Below, one piece after another: positions 1 to 13,600 of a stretch of 64,000 nucleotides of DNA. The DNA lies in the NCBI GenBank assembly GCA_019155185.1, contig CM032814.1, positions 1,290,647-1,354,646 on the forward strand. Reading direction: 5' to 3'. The stretch's first letter is position 1, and every line of letters begins with the position of its first letter. The DNA is from Beaufortia kweichowensis (lineage: Eukaryota; Chordata; Actinopteri; Cypriniformes; Gastromyzontidae). A program made the position numbers and the translations under genes. A model generated the notes under the pieces. The model did no database searches. It was not told the origin of the DNA and was given only the letters and a program-made list of their open reading frames with translations.

Positions 1-3000
1 TAAATTCATAGTAATACTTATAGGTGAAATCAAACCTTTGATGCTTGTAATCTTATAATTTGATTTTGAGACTTTAGCCTGGTTTTTACAGACAGGGTCA
101 CATTTCTGTAACTTATTGTGATTTTGTAGCGATCAATGCCCCTGGAGCAACCTGCGGTTAAGTCCACGGGTCAACAGGCACAACAGTGATGGATCAGTGC
201 TTGTTTCTTGCAGAGATCAAACTATACTTGTTCTTGAATATTAAGACCACTACACAACAAAATATGACATTCTAAGAAATTGTTTAGCTTTAAGAACTAT
301 AATTTAAATCTATGTCAAAATATACATACAGGTGGGATGGAAATTAAACTTGACAGAATAACCATCATCTACAGTACATTTCATTAGTCATTTGATCTCA
401 ATCAACAGAGCAGAAAATGGATATAGTAGGTAATTGATGGGCATATCTATTTCTATCTTCGTTTAAATATTATGTGTATGTAAATAAAACAGTCCTGCTC
501 CCTCCTCCACAATCCCATTCATGCTTCTATCAGAGCCAAGAGGAATACTCCAGCTGCCACACTGTGACATCATCACCATGACAACATATTTAACAGCCCT
601 GCTCTCTCTAGACTTTTGCTGAGAAGACCGTCTAATGCTTGGCACACGGGAATGAATAAACAAACACGAGTCACGCTCTCAGCTCTTAATTCATTACTCG
701 TGTGATGACGGAAGAAACAAAAACAACAGAAGAAAAAATCTGCAAACCTTACATATGGCAATACATCAATAGTGAACTTCCCTATACTTCATGGATATAT
801 TTGTGTAATGCCATACTCCATAACTGTTATAAGTCACACAACACAAACATGAAAAGTTTTAAGTTTGTAGTTTAAACAATAAAATTGCTGCTGTATCTTT
901 TAAATGATCTATGTTAATAACTTTTGTTTACTGTTAATCTATTGACTGGCATTTTTTATTATTGAATGTTGATATGTAAATGTGGAGATATACAATCAAA
1001 TGTTTACACTAAAGTATACACATACAGATTATACTTTTTATAATCTACAAATTAAGGTTCACTTATTCACTCTTTGTCTTTATTATTTTTATTATTTAAC
1101 ATTTTAGAATGTAGAAAAATACTATAGAAATATCCCTAATGTAGTTCTGGGAAATATATTGTGACAAAAATATACAAAATAAAACTAGATCCTCCTAGAG
1201 TTCTCCTGCCTTTTTTCACTTTTTCTGAGGTTTTAAAATGAAATGCTTTTACAACAGTATTGAAGGACTTCTTGTGCATTCTGTGCTCTGACAGATTGCT
1301 TTTTCTTCATTATTTGTTACATTATTTGGTACATAACTATTTCAAACATTCAAATGCCTTCAGATAAAAGGTGTTTCATAAAAGACATTTCATAAAGTGA
1401 CTTTAAACTTTTGAACAGCAGTGTACATTTATGAGCTCAAGGTTACGGCATAAAATAACATGACAATTAGTAACCTGTTGTTTTTTGAGGCCTGGTTTCA
1501 ATAATGGTTGGGGTACAATAGGCTAAAAAATTACAGTTATAAACGTTAGGGTATTTTTACACGGCACAAATTCTTATATCAAAAGAGGAACAAAAATACT
1601 CTTTCCATGACCTCTTTAACACTATTGACATGTAAGTCCTCAAGTGTTTAACACGCTAATAAAATCATCTTGTATCTGAATCTAACCCACAGTAAAAGAT
1701 CCAGTGTGGAGCCATTCAACAGTCAGGATGAAGCAGTCATCACTCAGAGTGCTGAAGTGAAGTGATGTTATTTGTGGTGTCCTGATAACATCTCCACACT
1801 TATACTTCACTAGCTGCACAAAGACGATGAAAGCATCACTGCTTTAAAGCTGCTTGCTATTTTTAACCCAGGCGGCCCAAGTCATGGTCTACATCGTACC
1901 CTCCCCCTATTGCCATGCTACAAAAAACACTAGAGAAAAAACAAACCGTCAAGGAATGCTCACACACACAAAATGTAATGCAACTAGAGCAGCTCTAAAA
2001 TATACTTTCTCCATGGATGTCACCAAGCCCCTAAAATACACAATTATTATATAAAATTGGCCCAAACATACACCGATAGTTGCATAATTTGGCTCAAATT
2101 ATAATGCATTACTTACAGCTTACTGCTGTACATACATACACATTCATACACACTGTGCACACACACACACATTCATAATCTATGAAGAGCACACTTATAG
2201 TTGTCTCTGCACACTAAACTAAAATAAAAACACATAACCTTTCATTTGAATTCAAAAACAATTATTTAAATCTCCAAACATGATATGTCAATTTGGCAGG
2301 CCACTAAATAATCAAGCGCTAAGTTACAACACTACAGCAGCTAATCTGTCCGATAAAGACAGAATATGAACAGGCCTCGGGGCGCCTCAGTGGACATGCA
2401 GAGTTCAAACATGGAGGAAGGCTGCTGGGATCATGAGGTACTGATGTACAATGACTTCAGTCTGACACACAAGAAAGAGATTAGAACATAATACTGACAC
2501 ATCACTCCAGAGAGAAGAGCAGAGGCCTGCAGGCTGATCTCAGCTATTACCGCTTATCGGGTAAACCTCGGGGCCCGTAAACTCTCATGAGCCCTCATTC
2601 TGACTTCACTCACGAATCCTCACCTGACTGTGTCACCTGGCAGCCCTGCACAATGCTTGAGCAAAGCAGGTGAATTTAAAGGCTTTTTCAAAGCCAGTGT
2701 GGATTTGACATCAGACGGCCTGCAGCCTCCAGTCGAATACACGGTTCCCAAGACCAAAAGATCTGGAATCAGTCAGGCAGTCACCACCATCGGCCGTCTG
2801 TGCACGAGTCCAGGTGATTGCGAGACGCTCGTGTGCTGGATAATCTGAGCAAGCGTGACTGCAGATCTTTTCAGCTGTGTCAGGATGACTCACCGACGGC
2901 AACCCAAGCATCCCTGACAACAGAAGTCGTCAGATGGACATTGGAGTCGTTTACAGCACCCTTGGGAAAATACCCTGTCTTGTGACTGTGTGAAACACAA

Positions 3001-4475
3001 GCAGGTCATTACAGATCGTCTCCTCTGTATGTGTGCCAGGGACATCAAACACACTCGTACTGTGGTAAGTGATGCTAGGGCCTGCACGACTAGTTGGTGG
3101 GTTAAGGTTGACGTTATGTAAATGATTTCCAATGTAACATGAAGCAGTAGTGGTGCTGGCAAATCTAGTGCTGTGTGGATGGAAAGTGTGTGAGAGGAGA
3201 GAATGCAGTTCAGATGATAAGAAATAAAAGCATGTATCTCAGTTACGAGGTTTAAGATGCTTGCATTGTATAGTTTTATACATTTAATCAGCAACAACAA
3301 TTTCAGCTTATGTGTGAGTACTCCACATGGTCTCAGATGTTCAAGCAAATGCAGCTTTGTGACATTTGTGATTTACTGTTTATTTAAGAATAAATAAAAT
3401 GATTATATTCATTAGCATGTTAGTTTTACATCAGAAGTATTGCTATAGACTAACCAGTTTTTTGACAACTCTATTGTGTACGTGTGTTAGTGTGTGTGCC
3501 GAAAGACATGCGTGTGTGTGTGTTTATCAGGAAGTGGGGGTGTGGTGGGGTTGGTTAACAGGTGGGCGTCTCTTGTCTTGATTAGAGTGATCTCTCTTGG
3601 GGGCCCAACAATGAGATGATTGCTTCCTCTAGCTGTTGGCAGCGGCCCAGTGCATTGCTGCTGGCAAGCCTGGCTTCACAAAGAGCTCTTACAGGAGGGG
3701 CTGATCACATCCTTTTCTGCCAACCACATGCCAACATACATCAACTCACCACCATGGGCCCAAAGGGGAAAAAAATCATTGGTAATAAATAAGGTGCAGT
3801 TGGGGGATGGAACCCACACTGGAGATTCATCTCTCTGCTACTGGGCTATAGGAAGAGTCCATTTTCATTACGTCTGGTAATAATGGGCACAAAGAAAATA
3901 AGCTCTGCTTTTAGCTTTTCTAAGCCTCAATGACAGGTCACCAGCTGGACCTGTGAGCACAGGAAGCTGCTAATAGATGCATTTTGTTTCCCTTTCTTTA
4001 CGGGCAGAGTTTCAGAGAGCTTTCTAGACCTCCAGCGATCTAGTCTAGCCTATAAAAGATACTGTAAGACACTGTTAAAAACCCTATAAAAGGGTTTCTT
4101 TGCATTCTTTTGAAAAATATACTCCAGCTTCAGTCATACAGGGCAGAGTAAATATTATTAACACTCACAATTCTATAGCAAAAATCTATTTAAGATGAGC
4201 TGACCAACAGGACTTCAAAAAACAAACTGAAAACCAGTTGGATTTAGATAGTCCATTTGCTAAGAAATAACAGTAACATGCCGAACATTTCAATACATCG
4301 TCTACATCCTTGTAAAATCACATTTTTAAATGCAAGAAAATGTGCTACATTCCTGATAACAACTTTACTTTCAATCATTTTCCTACAAAGCTATGAATGC
4401 AACAGCACTGACTGCTAGAACTCTATAATATCACCAGATGAATGGCAGACAAACCAATCAGAGACATGGACTCAC
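1..4475. other. kmt2c intron 12 (partial), no coding exon recognised
   Basis: AT-rich sequence with no minus-strand ORF resembling the next KMT2C segment. It holds a (CA)n run near 2155-2175, (TG)-rich sequence at 3480-3525, and near 1405-1430 a scrap resembling the transposon end AACTTTTGAACAGCAGTGTA. A less AT-rich, site-dense patch at about 480-720 could be regulatory but nothing specific is shown. Confidence 0.6.
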
Positions 4476-4639
4476 CTTCGACTGGCTCTGGGTCAGCGAG
4501 CGATGCCTCCTGGCCACTGACAGGCTGATGGTGCCCGGGCTCTTCCTCCAGCTGCTTACATATGCTGCAGGTGTAACCATCCTGCACCTGGGCATCAGGG
4601 TGAGAGCCCTCCTGTCTCTCACACTCCACATGAACCCAT
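4476..4639 (-). CDS. kmt2c: kmt2c exon 12 (last one inside the window)
   Basis: 164 nt between TTTCTCTCAG and CGAAG|GTGAGT. It encodes WVHVECERQEGSHPDAQVQD, then GYTCSICKQLEEEP and an acidic tail. It matches KRWVHLECDKP...EYICMYCKHL of human KMT2C, so the fourth zinc module closes here. It ends with one base of the next codon; exon 13 was not found in positions 1-4475. Confidence 0.93.
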
Positions 4640-7600
4640 CTGAGAGAAAGAGAGAATTACACATTCAACTCTGACCCCAGACCTGATGATAATCCCTCGA
4701 GTTGACCGCAGAAAGAAAAGTGATGGGTAATTTTTGACTATTGTTTTGTTTTGTGAACACTAGCACTATTTGTATATTTAGGGAATGTCTGTGGCAGCAA
4801 AAATCTTGTGTTGAGGGAAAAGCTTATGTGTATTACAAACGGAGAAATCTGTACACTTTGGAAAGTACCATGGCTTGGACGCTGTGATCAAGAAGATCTT
4901 GCCAAATTGTAAAAATACTAGACACTAATTACGCAAACGCAATATAAACTAACCAAAACACTATGACATAATGAACTACTTTGAACTGAGCCATAATGTG
5001 TAACTGGAGAGACATGACACAGATCAGTTGGCTCTCGTGTGAAGACTCCTCTATATAACACATTAGTGTCTGATTATATCTGATCTCTCGTGAATCCTCA
5101 AAGCAAGATAATCACATCCATTTGCTAAAGAAATTACAGAAGCATCTTTCTCTACACAAAGACTCGTTGTGCAGAACGGTTCAATTACAATGCTGTAAGG
5201 ACAGACCTCAGTGAATTTGCAAGATGATGCTTTCATTGGTTAATCACAGTCTTAGAAGCTGGTATAGATGTAATCAATTCATCAGTGATGACTGACCATT
5301 CCTGCTTACAATAGATTTGATAATACCACATACGGTACGGTCAGTATTCAGGTTTATAAAAATCATGCTCTAAAATGGACTGATCTAGTTCTGGATTTTG
5401 ATAGATATACTACATTAAATACAGTAACTGCTATGGCGTGAAACAGTAAACACTGACTAAAATGCTGTTGCATATCAACATTTTGTTACGGTTAACATTT
5501 CCAAGGCTATATCTACATCAGTGGTTTAAAACGTGGGTTTTGATCAAAAATAAACTTTAAAAGGTCAAAAAAGACAAAATACATCTGATCCTTTTTGTTG
5601 ATGTTTAAGGCTGTTTGTTCTACAGAATACTTTTTTGGTGTAAAATTGATTTGTCTGTCACTGTGGTGTAATCTAGCCAAACTGGGCAGATGACAGAATG
5701 GACAGGATGTGTGACATGCCTTATCCTCAAAACCAGACCAACAAAACTAATCAAGGCAAGAGAAAATACAAACAGACTACCGACTTGCAACAAGGGCAAA
5801 CATGGTTTCCACCAACCACAATGTGTGTTGTGAGGATAGTTTTTGTGTAAGATATTGAAAGGTATCGAGAACGTACTCGGTTACTCACGTAACCTCGGTT
5901 CCCTGAGATACGGAACGAGTACTGCGTCGAAGACGCTATGGGGAAAAGCTTCTTTTTCCTCTGAGACTGAACAACTTTTTAATCACGCAGTTTACTGCAT
6001 AGCCGTTAGCTATTAGCCATTGCCGGCTTGCTTCGGCTTACCAGAGTCAATCAAACGGCAATGGCGCCGTGCCAACCAATGGCTTCGCCAGCGATGCTGC
6101 AGCGAGAACCTATAAGCCCGAAGCAGCATGCAAATTTCTCGAAAAGCAGACTGAAGGCTTCTGGCTATATAAAGCCGTTTATAGCCATAGGAAATCAGGT
6201 CTATTGATGAAGCGGCGACCTGGTTGGCAGCATCATGTACGGCTAACAACGCCAGTACTTTCGTTCCATTATCTCAGGGAACGAGGGTTGCGTGAGTAAC
6301 CCGAAATCACGTTCCCTTCGATACTTCACTCATTGTTACTGCGTCGAGGCGCTTATGGGAACCAGTACAATCCCGCCGTCGCGTGGTGTAGCCAAAGCGA
6401 TACTATTTTAGCTATCACCTAGAGGTGATGTTAAAAATAGAATGTCGCCCATAGGCTCACGTATGCGGCCCTCGGGCTCGATAGAGGTCTAAAGGCGCAT
6501 CGTGAATCATACTGGAACAGTCCATATATTAAGCGGAGAGGATCCTGGACTGTAAGGCGGAACCTCCAGATTATAAAATCTGGTAAATGTGGACGGAAAG
6601 GCCCAGCCTGCCGCCCGCACAAATCTCCGTCATGGACACCCCGCCAGCCCATGCCAAGGCGAGGCCACGCCTCTAGTCGAATGGGCTCTTATCTATGGGA
6701 CCGCGGAAGGTCGAGGATGTGTAAGCCAGCGAGAGATAGCCGACTATCCATTTGGACAATCTTTGTTTAGTGACGGATGCCCTTTGGTGCGGTCACCGAA
6801 GCAAACGAAGAGTTGTTCCGACTGTCTGAAGCAGCGGAACGATCACGTAGCACCTTAATGCCCTTACAGGGCAGAGAAGGTTGAGGTCCTGATCTTGCTC
6901 TGAGGGAGGAAGAGCGAGGAGTAATGATCTGTGATCTAAGCGAGGTTGAAAGTACCTTGGAGTGACGTAACGTGTCTTGGTTTCAGGGCGACATTAGTGT
7001 CGTTGGGCCCGAATTCAAGACAGGAGGGACTTCTGGACAGAGCCTGCAAGTCACCCACTACGTTTTACCGATGCTAGTGCCAGAAGCAGAGCAGTCTTCG
7101 CGTCAATGGAAGCAAGTCAATGACTGTAGCGGCTCAAAGGGGAGGGCTCCTTAGGGCCCCTTAGCCACGAGGGTAGGTCCCAAGAGGGGACTGTAGAGGC
7201 GAAGCCGGGTTGAGTCTTAACGGATCCCCTCAAGAAGCGAACAACCAGTGTCGTTCCTCCCCACTGAGCTGGCCTGCTATAGGAGCGGCGAGGCTGCTAT
7301 AGCTGCTACATAGACCTTAAGAGTGGAAGGGCGCGGCCCTTATCCAGTAGCTCTTGAAAAAAGACAATATCAGTGATATGTCACAGGATACGGGTCTGCG
7401 TTGCGGGCGAGCACCAGGTAAAGACATCACTTGAGGCTATAGCCGTCCTCGTGGGCCGAGGCTCTTGCCTGAAATGGTATTTAGGACACTCTCGGGAGAG
7501 GCAGGGAGGTTCGCCGAGAGGCCATAGATGCAGAGCCCACAGCTCTGGCCGTGGAGTGCCAAATCGTTCTGTTAAGCCTGAGAGAGGAGGTCCCGTCTCC

Positions 7601-10600
7601 AGGGGAATTGGCCATGGGGCTGCCAGCAGCCTCATTAAATCTGCAAACCAATGCTGGTTTCTCCCAGGCGGGGCCACTAGCAGAACCTTGAGTCTCTGTT
7701 CCCTGATTAAGCCCTGACTAGCGAGGGATCAGAGGCGTCGAGAGGAGAGCACTACAGCAGGCGTTGGGCCAATCGTGGGACAGCGTCCCCTGAGCCTTCG
7801 AAAAGTAGATTAAGGCAATGATGATTGTCTTCTGGCGAAAGATCACTTCTGCCTTGCGAAGGCGTTCCAGATTTTCTGAACCCGATTGGCGCGGGTGGAG
7901 TCGTCCGAGGGCGTTGCTCCGAGACAGTCTGTCTGCCCGAGGTTCAGTTTGCCTGGTACATCGCTGCTCTGATGGAAGCGCAGGTTGGCGTGAGCCCATT
8001 CCAAGAGGTCTTTTCGCCAATAGGGAAGAGGCGACTTGAGGAAAGACCTCCTTGGTGATTGATGTAAGACACTACCGTCATGTTGTCGGCGGACTAAGGC
8101 GTGGTGTCCTTTCAGATTCCGACAGGAAGGAGCGAAGGCCTAGACAAACTGCTAGCATCTCCAAGCAGTTGATGTGTAGGCGGCCCTGAGACTCCGACCA
8201 GTGGCGAAGGCAGGTCTGCGTCGCACAGCATCCCCCAACCTGAGTTGGAGGCATCTGTCGAGACAACCTTCCGTCTGTGTACCAAAGCTAGGGAACACCT
8301 TGCTCCATCCAAAGCTTGTTTGCGTCAGGAGAGGGCTGTTATGCAGGCTCGGTTTACCCTGACTTGAAAGCGTCCGTGATGCCATGCGTCGGGGACGGAA
8401 CTCTTCGTTTCAGCCAGAACTGGAGTGGCGCGACAGCAGCAGGCCCAGCTGAAGAACTGCTGATGCTGAGGCCATTAGGCCCAGCATCCTCTGGAAGGCC
8501 TTGAGGGGCGAGAGGCCCCATTCGTGAATGATGCAGCGAGCGCCCGAATGACCAGTGCTCTGTCCGGCGAGACCACGCTCTCATTCCAGTGGAGTCTAGA
8601 ACTGTGCCCAGAGGCGATATCCGTTGGCTGGGAGACGACCAAGCGTACTTTTGTCGAAGTTGACCCGAAGTCCTAGACATTGTAAATGACTGAGGAGAAG
8701 GGATCTGTGATGCACCAGCTCGAGTCACCCGACTGGGCTAGAATGAGCCAGTCGTCGAGGTAATTCAGGATGCGGATCCCCATCCGTCTCAGAGAGAGAG
8801 AGCAGCGTCCATGCACCGTAAGCGTGCGAGGAGCCAGGGACAGCCCGAAGGGAAGGACCGTGTACTGATAAGCCACACCCTCGGCGAATCTCAAAAATTG
8901 CCTGTGGTGGGGGCAATTTGGATATGAAAGTATCGTCCTTCAGATCCACAGAACAGAACCAGTCCCCGAGGCGGATCTGCGAGAGGATCTGTTTTGTAGA
9001 TTTACCATCCTGAATGAAGCGTCTCGCATCAGGGGCCTTGTTCAAGCGTCTGAGATCGAGGATGGGCCTTAGTCCCCATCTTTCTTGGGAACCAGGAAAT
9101 AGCGGCTGTATAGGCCGATTAAGCTCTGTGCGGGGAACCATTTCTATGGCTCCCTTGGCCCAGCAGAGTTTTCACCTCGGAGCGCATAGAAACATTGCGT
9201 TTGTGCTTCGAACAAAGGTGAATATCACTCCACTGAAGCTGGAGGGCGGCGAACTGAAGGGTGTAGCCTTGATTTATTATCCCCAAGACCCAGTCTGACA
9301 CTCCGGGAATGGCCTGCCAGGCCTTTGCCCAGCGTGACGCGAGGGTTGGATGAGCAGCTGATCGTTTGTGGAAGGATCGTTGCTCTGGGTTATAAGAAGA
9401 GGAAATTTGCTCTGTTTGTGATCTCTTGTGGCCGTAAAAGCGGCTGTTTGTCTGGTACGCTTTGTGAAGGGCCCTGGACACTGAACTTTTTTTCACAAAC
9501 CACGACACCCTTGGCACCAGGAACAGAGCCCGCGGGTGAGCAAGGATCTAGTTGGCAGCTTGGGGAGGTCCCGGTCTTGGCGGGACCTGATCCCCTCCTC
9601 TTCCTGTCCTGTAACTCAGGACGGAGGAGGCGCAGGGTCCAAAGAGATCTTTGGTCGAGGTCCCTGGGCTGGGGAAAGGGTGGCGCCTGGCTGGCGGGAG
9701 GCGGTGGCGAGAGCTCTGGTCTTTGCTCCTTGGCGCTCTGCGAGGCTCAGGGGAGCAGGCTTTGCTGGGCCGGAGTCGGCGCCGTTTTAAGGCTGACTTC
9801 GTGGCCGGCCCGCATGAAGCTGGAAGCTGGCAGGCAGGAAATGCTTCATGGCCTCGCGAAGATTTCTGCGCCAGGCGTGAAGCGTTCATAAATCCCTCTA
9901 CAGCAGGTCGAAGAGGCCAGAAGGAGAAACTGGAGCATCGAGGAAATGTACCTTTTCTGCATCCTTGATCTCTGTAAGATTTAGCCATAAGTGGCTCCAG
10001 CACCACCAGGCTGGCCATGGATCTGCCGATCGCCTGCGCTGTCATCTTTGTAGCCGGAGAGCCAGGTCAGTTAAGCTGCGTAAATCCTTAAGCATGGCGG
10101 GGTCGGTCCAGATTCATCCAACGAAGCGCCAGTAGTTTGGCCTGGAAGACCTGGAGGACGCCGCAGTGAAGCGCCCGAAGCCACCTGTCCAGCCGAGGAG
10201 TAAGCAGCCCAGCTAAGCGTAGGCGTCGTCCTGCAAGGCTTGGAGGGATGAGCTGCCTTGGATTTCCAGCCGATGGCAGTGGGTGGGGCAGAGATCTTGT
10301 GACCCGCGGACTCATCAATGGAGGCAGCGTATCATAACCCTTCTCTTGAGCCATCCACTGAAGAGGCGGAGAGGAAGAGGAAGAGGCGGCGAGGCTGAGT
10401 AGAGGCGCCCGCGACCCGTGATCTGGTGCGTGGACCTCAGGAAAAAGCGGGGAAGATCTCTGGAGAGGGCCTGGCGGCCCGGCGAAACCACTTCGTCCAG
10501 GCGGCTGCGTGAAGGCTCCTCAGGAGAAGACCATTCCAGACCCAGCTCCTCGGCCGCTATGGTCATGGCGGAGAAGCTTCGGCGTCCATGCCCCCACTAG

Positions 10601-13600
10601 CGCTGGGTCCCGTCGGCGGGCAAGGAAGTGGCGTGAGCCGAGCCCGACAGCTCCTCGTCGTCGGAAGCAGCCGAACATGTTCTCCTCTGCAATCACCACC
10701 CTCGCTTCCTGAAGCAGACCATGTATTTCGCAGCGCGAAGGGCGCTGGTCTGGGTGAGTGAAAGAGAACGGAGAGGCTTCTCTGAGTGGAGAGTACGGCG
10801 GGGGCTCAACCCGGTGCGCGCACTCTCTGCCGGCGCCGTGATCCTCTGCCCGCTGCCTCTTCCTCACAGGCTCCTGTCTGGGCGGCGGAGAGGCCTTGAG
10901 GCGAGGTCAGCGCTCTGAAAAAGCGCTATCCCATGGCGCAGAAGAAGCGACTCTGTCCTGCATAATGAGGACATTCCGTCTCTTTGAGCGCCCAGCCCGG
11001 CATGGGGCGGCCTTAAACGAAACGCACTCCGCGGTGCTTATGGTGGCGTAGCGGCGCTACGGCTGGAGGCAAGACGTCGTCAGCGGCATTTGTATCAACG
11101 CCGAGGAAATATGCTCTAGGAAATTGCTCTTGAAATTGCTCTTCTTACTGTTATCCGGATAGCGGCAGGGGAAGCCCGGGACCGTCGTTACGCCCGGCGA
11201 AGACGGCCACGAGATCCAATCCGCTCGTTGGCTGTTCAAGCGGCGAAAGGCGTCTAAGAGAGGCGTTGTTGTCTCCGAGTGGCGAAGATGTGTTGTGTCG
11301 CTGAAGCAAAAGATCTGATTTCCTATGGAAGCGGCTTATATAGCCAGAAGCCTTCAGTCTGCTTTCGAGAAATTTGCATGCTGCTTAGCCATAGGTTAGC
11401 GCAGCTCGGCTGGCGAAGCCATTTGGCACGCGAAGCCCATTGCCGAGCCATTGGACTTCTGATAGCGCCGAGCAAGCTAATGGCTAATAGCTACGCGGCT
11501 ATGCAGTAAACTGCGTGATTAAAAAGTTGTTCAGTCTCAGAGGAAAAAGAAGCTTTTCCCCATAGCGTCTTCGACGCAGTACGAGTGAAGTATCGAAAGG
11601 GAAACATACTTGTTTTGCTATGTAGCATGCCATAAACAATTCTGCATACTGTTGGGCTTACAGTTGATGGTGATAATAATGCATTTTGTCTGTGGTTGCC
11701 CATTTGATGTTCAAAATAAAATCTATGTTTTTTGTTGCACCGGTAAAGAAACAGTCTATGATGCGTCTTACCGTTTGCAGGTACAGCAGGTGTGTTTGTC
11801 TGAAGGTTGGTCTGTATTTTCAGTCCTCCCACAGATGAGACAGAGCAGTGCTGAATCCTGCTGCTGTTGACATCCCTCACACAGAAGACCATTAGAAGAC
11901 CACTGACCACTGGGCCTTATACCACACTGAGCACATGACCGACAGTTCTGCAAAACAAAATGCTCAAAGTTCACTACAACATCTTCAAATGCATGTCTAC
12001 ACTAAACCAGAACTACTTCCATCCTAAAAAAAATGACCCTATATCTTGAATCTTTTTGGTTTAAACTGGACACAAATCATGCTATTCTACAGAAAACACA
12101 TGCAAAACAACATTTTACTGATGCAACAGAGGGCTGGGAAAAACATCATTAATACATACTTATGTAATTAAAAAAAATCACTGATTGTGCTTCAATCAAA
12201 CTCCAAAGAGTAAAATCATGTTTTGGATTGGCATTATTTCTCGAATATAAATATTTGTTTTATGAACGTCAGAATGTTGTAGAAATAGATGAAACCTGAC
12301 GTTAAAACAACACAGACGTTGAAAACTTTATGAAGGTGGAAATTTTGTACCACCATCAAGACAGTTTTTTGTATGTTTTGTATATAGTGGCCTATATTTT
12401 CAACTCTTAAGTATTTTATTCTGTTTTTTATAATCTTGTAAATTTGTGTTGTATATGGATGTTAACCTAAATAAAATAAAACTAAATAAAACTAAATAAA
12501 ACAACATATGTTATACTAAAAAAACATTTGATTAAACTTGTATTCTAAAACTTGCAAGCTTGTTGTTTGGCATCTGTAAACGACTAAACTTTGCTGTGTG
12601 CACTCAGTGGGCTTCTCAAAATGTTTAAATCAGTTCATTTTAAATTCTCCATCAGCACTTGAAAATTTTTATTGGAATTTAAATGAATCAATAAAAGACA
12701 TTTTAAGCTCATAATAAGCAGCATTTCAAGATACTTAAGAATGAACTGTAATGACCACCCACAGACCCTCATCTGAGTTAAAACCCTTCTCAGCCTCTGA
12801 TGATGGGCCGAATCCTGTGTTTGTCCTGCAAGTGGACAAAATAATCTAGTCATCCAGGAGCCTAAGTCATCTCAGCTGAATCACAGGTAAACCAGAGACC
12901 AGCTATGAATCGAAAGCTTTCCCGGGCAACACTGATAAACCCTCTTTCCAATGACACAGTACAGTTCCTGCGGATCCATATTGTGCACATTATCTCCATA
13001 CAAAAACATCTCCACATCATCTACTTAATGTCCTCACTGCATAAAGTTTGAAGAGTTAACTGATTTGATTATTGTTTGTGCTTGTTAGCAGGACTAATTG
13101 AATAAAGCATAAATCGGGGTCAAATTAATCCAGTTTCACAAAATCCATAAACGCATACAAAAACTAGAAAGCAGGAGGTATGTGTGAATCCTCCTGCACC
13201 AGAGGCTCACAGCGGAAATGAAAGTGCTGTAAGAATGTCTCTCTTCTCCCAACAAAACCTGAATGCCTATGAAAATCTCTCAATTTATCTGCCAAGACAA
13301 CTGCAATAAAACAACGACTGACTATATAAAACATTCTTGAGACATTGTGATGGGACTGAAGTGAAGTGCTTCTTTAAAAACACCTTTCCTTATGGTCTGC
13401 ACAAACAAATCGTTGTGTAATTCCCATTCACCACACCACAAACGCAGTCTTCACAAACACAAGCTTACCTGACACCTCCAGCCGTTGGTGGGTATTGCGT
13501 CCATGACAGGCTGCAGACAGAAGGTATGATAGCCTTTATCACACATATCACACACCAGCATCTTGCTGTCTTCCCCTGGGTTCCTACAAACGCAGAGGAA

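Larger units (their letters stand above)
5870..11604 (-). mobile_element. DIRS-type tyrosine-recombinase retrotransposon, full-length architecture but decayed ORFs
   Basis: DIRS elements copy through RNA and integrate a circular form with a tyrosine recombinase instead of an integrase. On the minus strand I read in order a Gag-like region (10870-9550), reverse transcriptase (9300-8650), RNase H (8360-8080) and tyrosine recombinase (7680-6540), all broken by stops and frameshifts. The ends carry inverted repeats of about 310 bp (5918-6230 and 11280-11592). An internal complementary region at 6262-6362 matches both termini in inverted order. GC content is visibly higher than in the surrounding intron, so a young to middle-aged insertion is plausible. 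It lies in the same orientation as kmt2c. Boundaries are accurate to a few bases. The adenine-methylase-like domain found in some DIRS elements was not recognised. Confidence 0.9.
4640..11771. other. kmt2c intron 11 (between exons 11 and 12), carrying a DIRS element
   Basis: 7.1 kb intron of which about 5.7 kb (5870-11604) is one DIRS retrotransposon. The remaining 1.4 kb is plain AT-rich intron with nothing recognisable. Confidence 0.8.

Noticed and set aside
2890..3348. 152-codon minus-strand ORF in kmt2c intron 12
   Set aside because: No KMT2C similarity, no splice-site pattern, and a composition typical of chance translation of intron.
9325..9891. 188-codon plus-strand ORF
   Set aside because: It is the antisense of the DIRS Gag region; GC-rich sequence leaves long chance ORFs. 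It resembles no protein I know.
5918..11592. DNA transposon or foldback element because of the large inverted repeats
   Set aside because: RT, RNase H and tyrosine recombinase remnants plus the internal complementary region show a DIRS retrotransposon.
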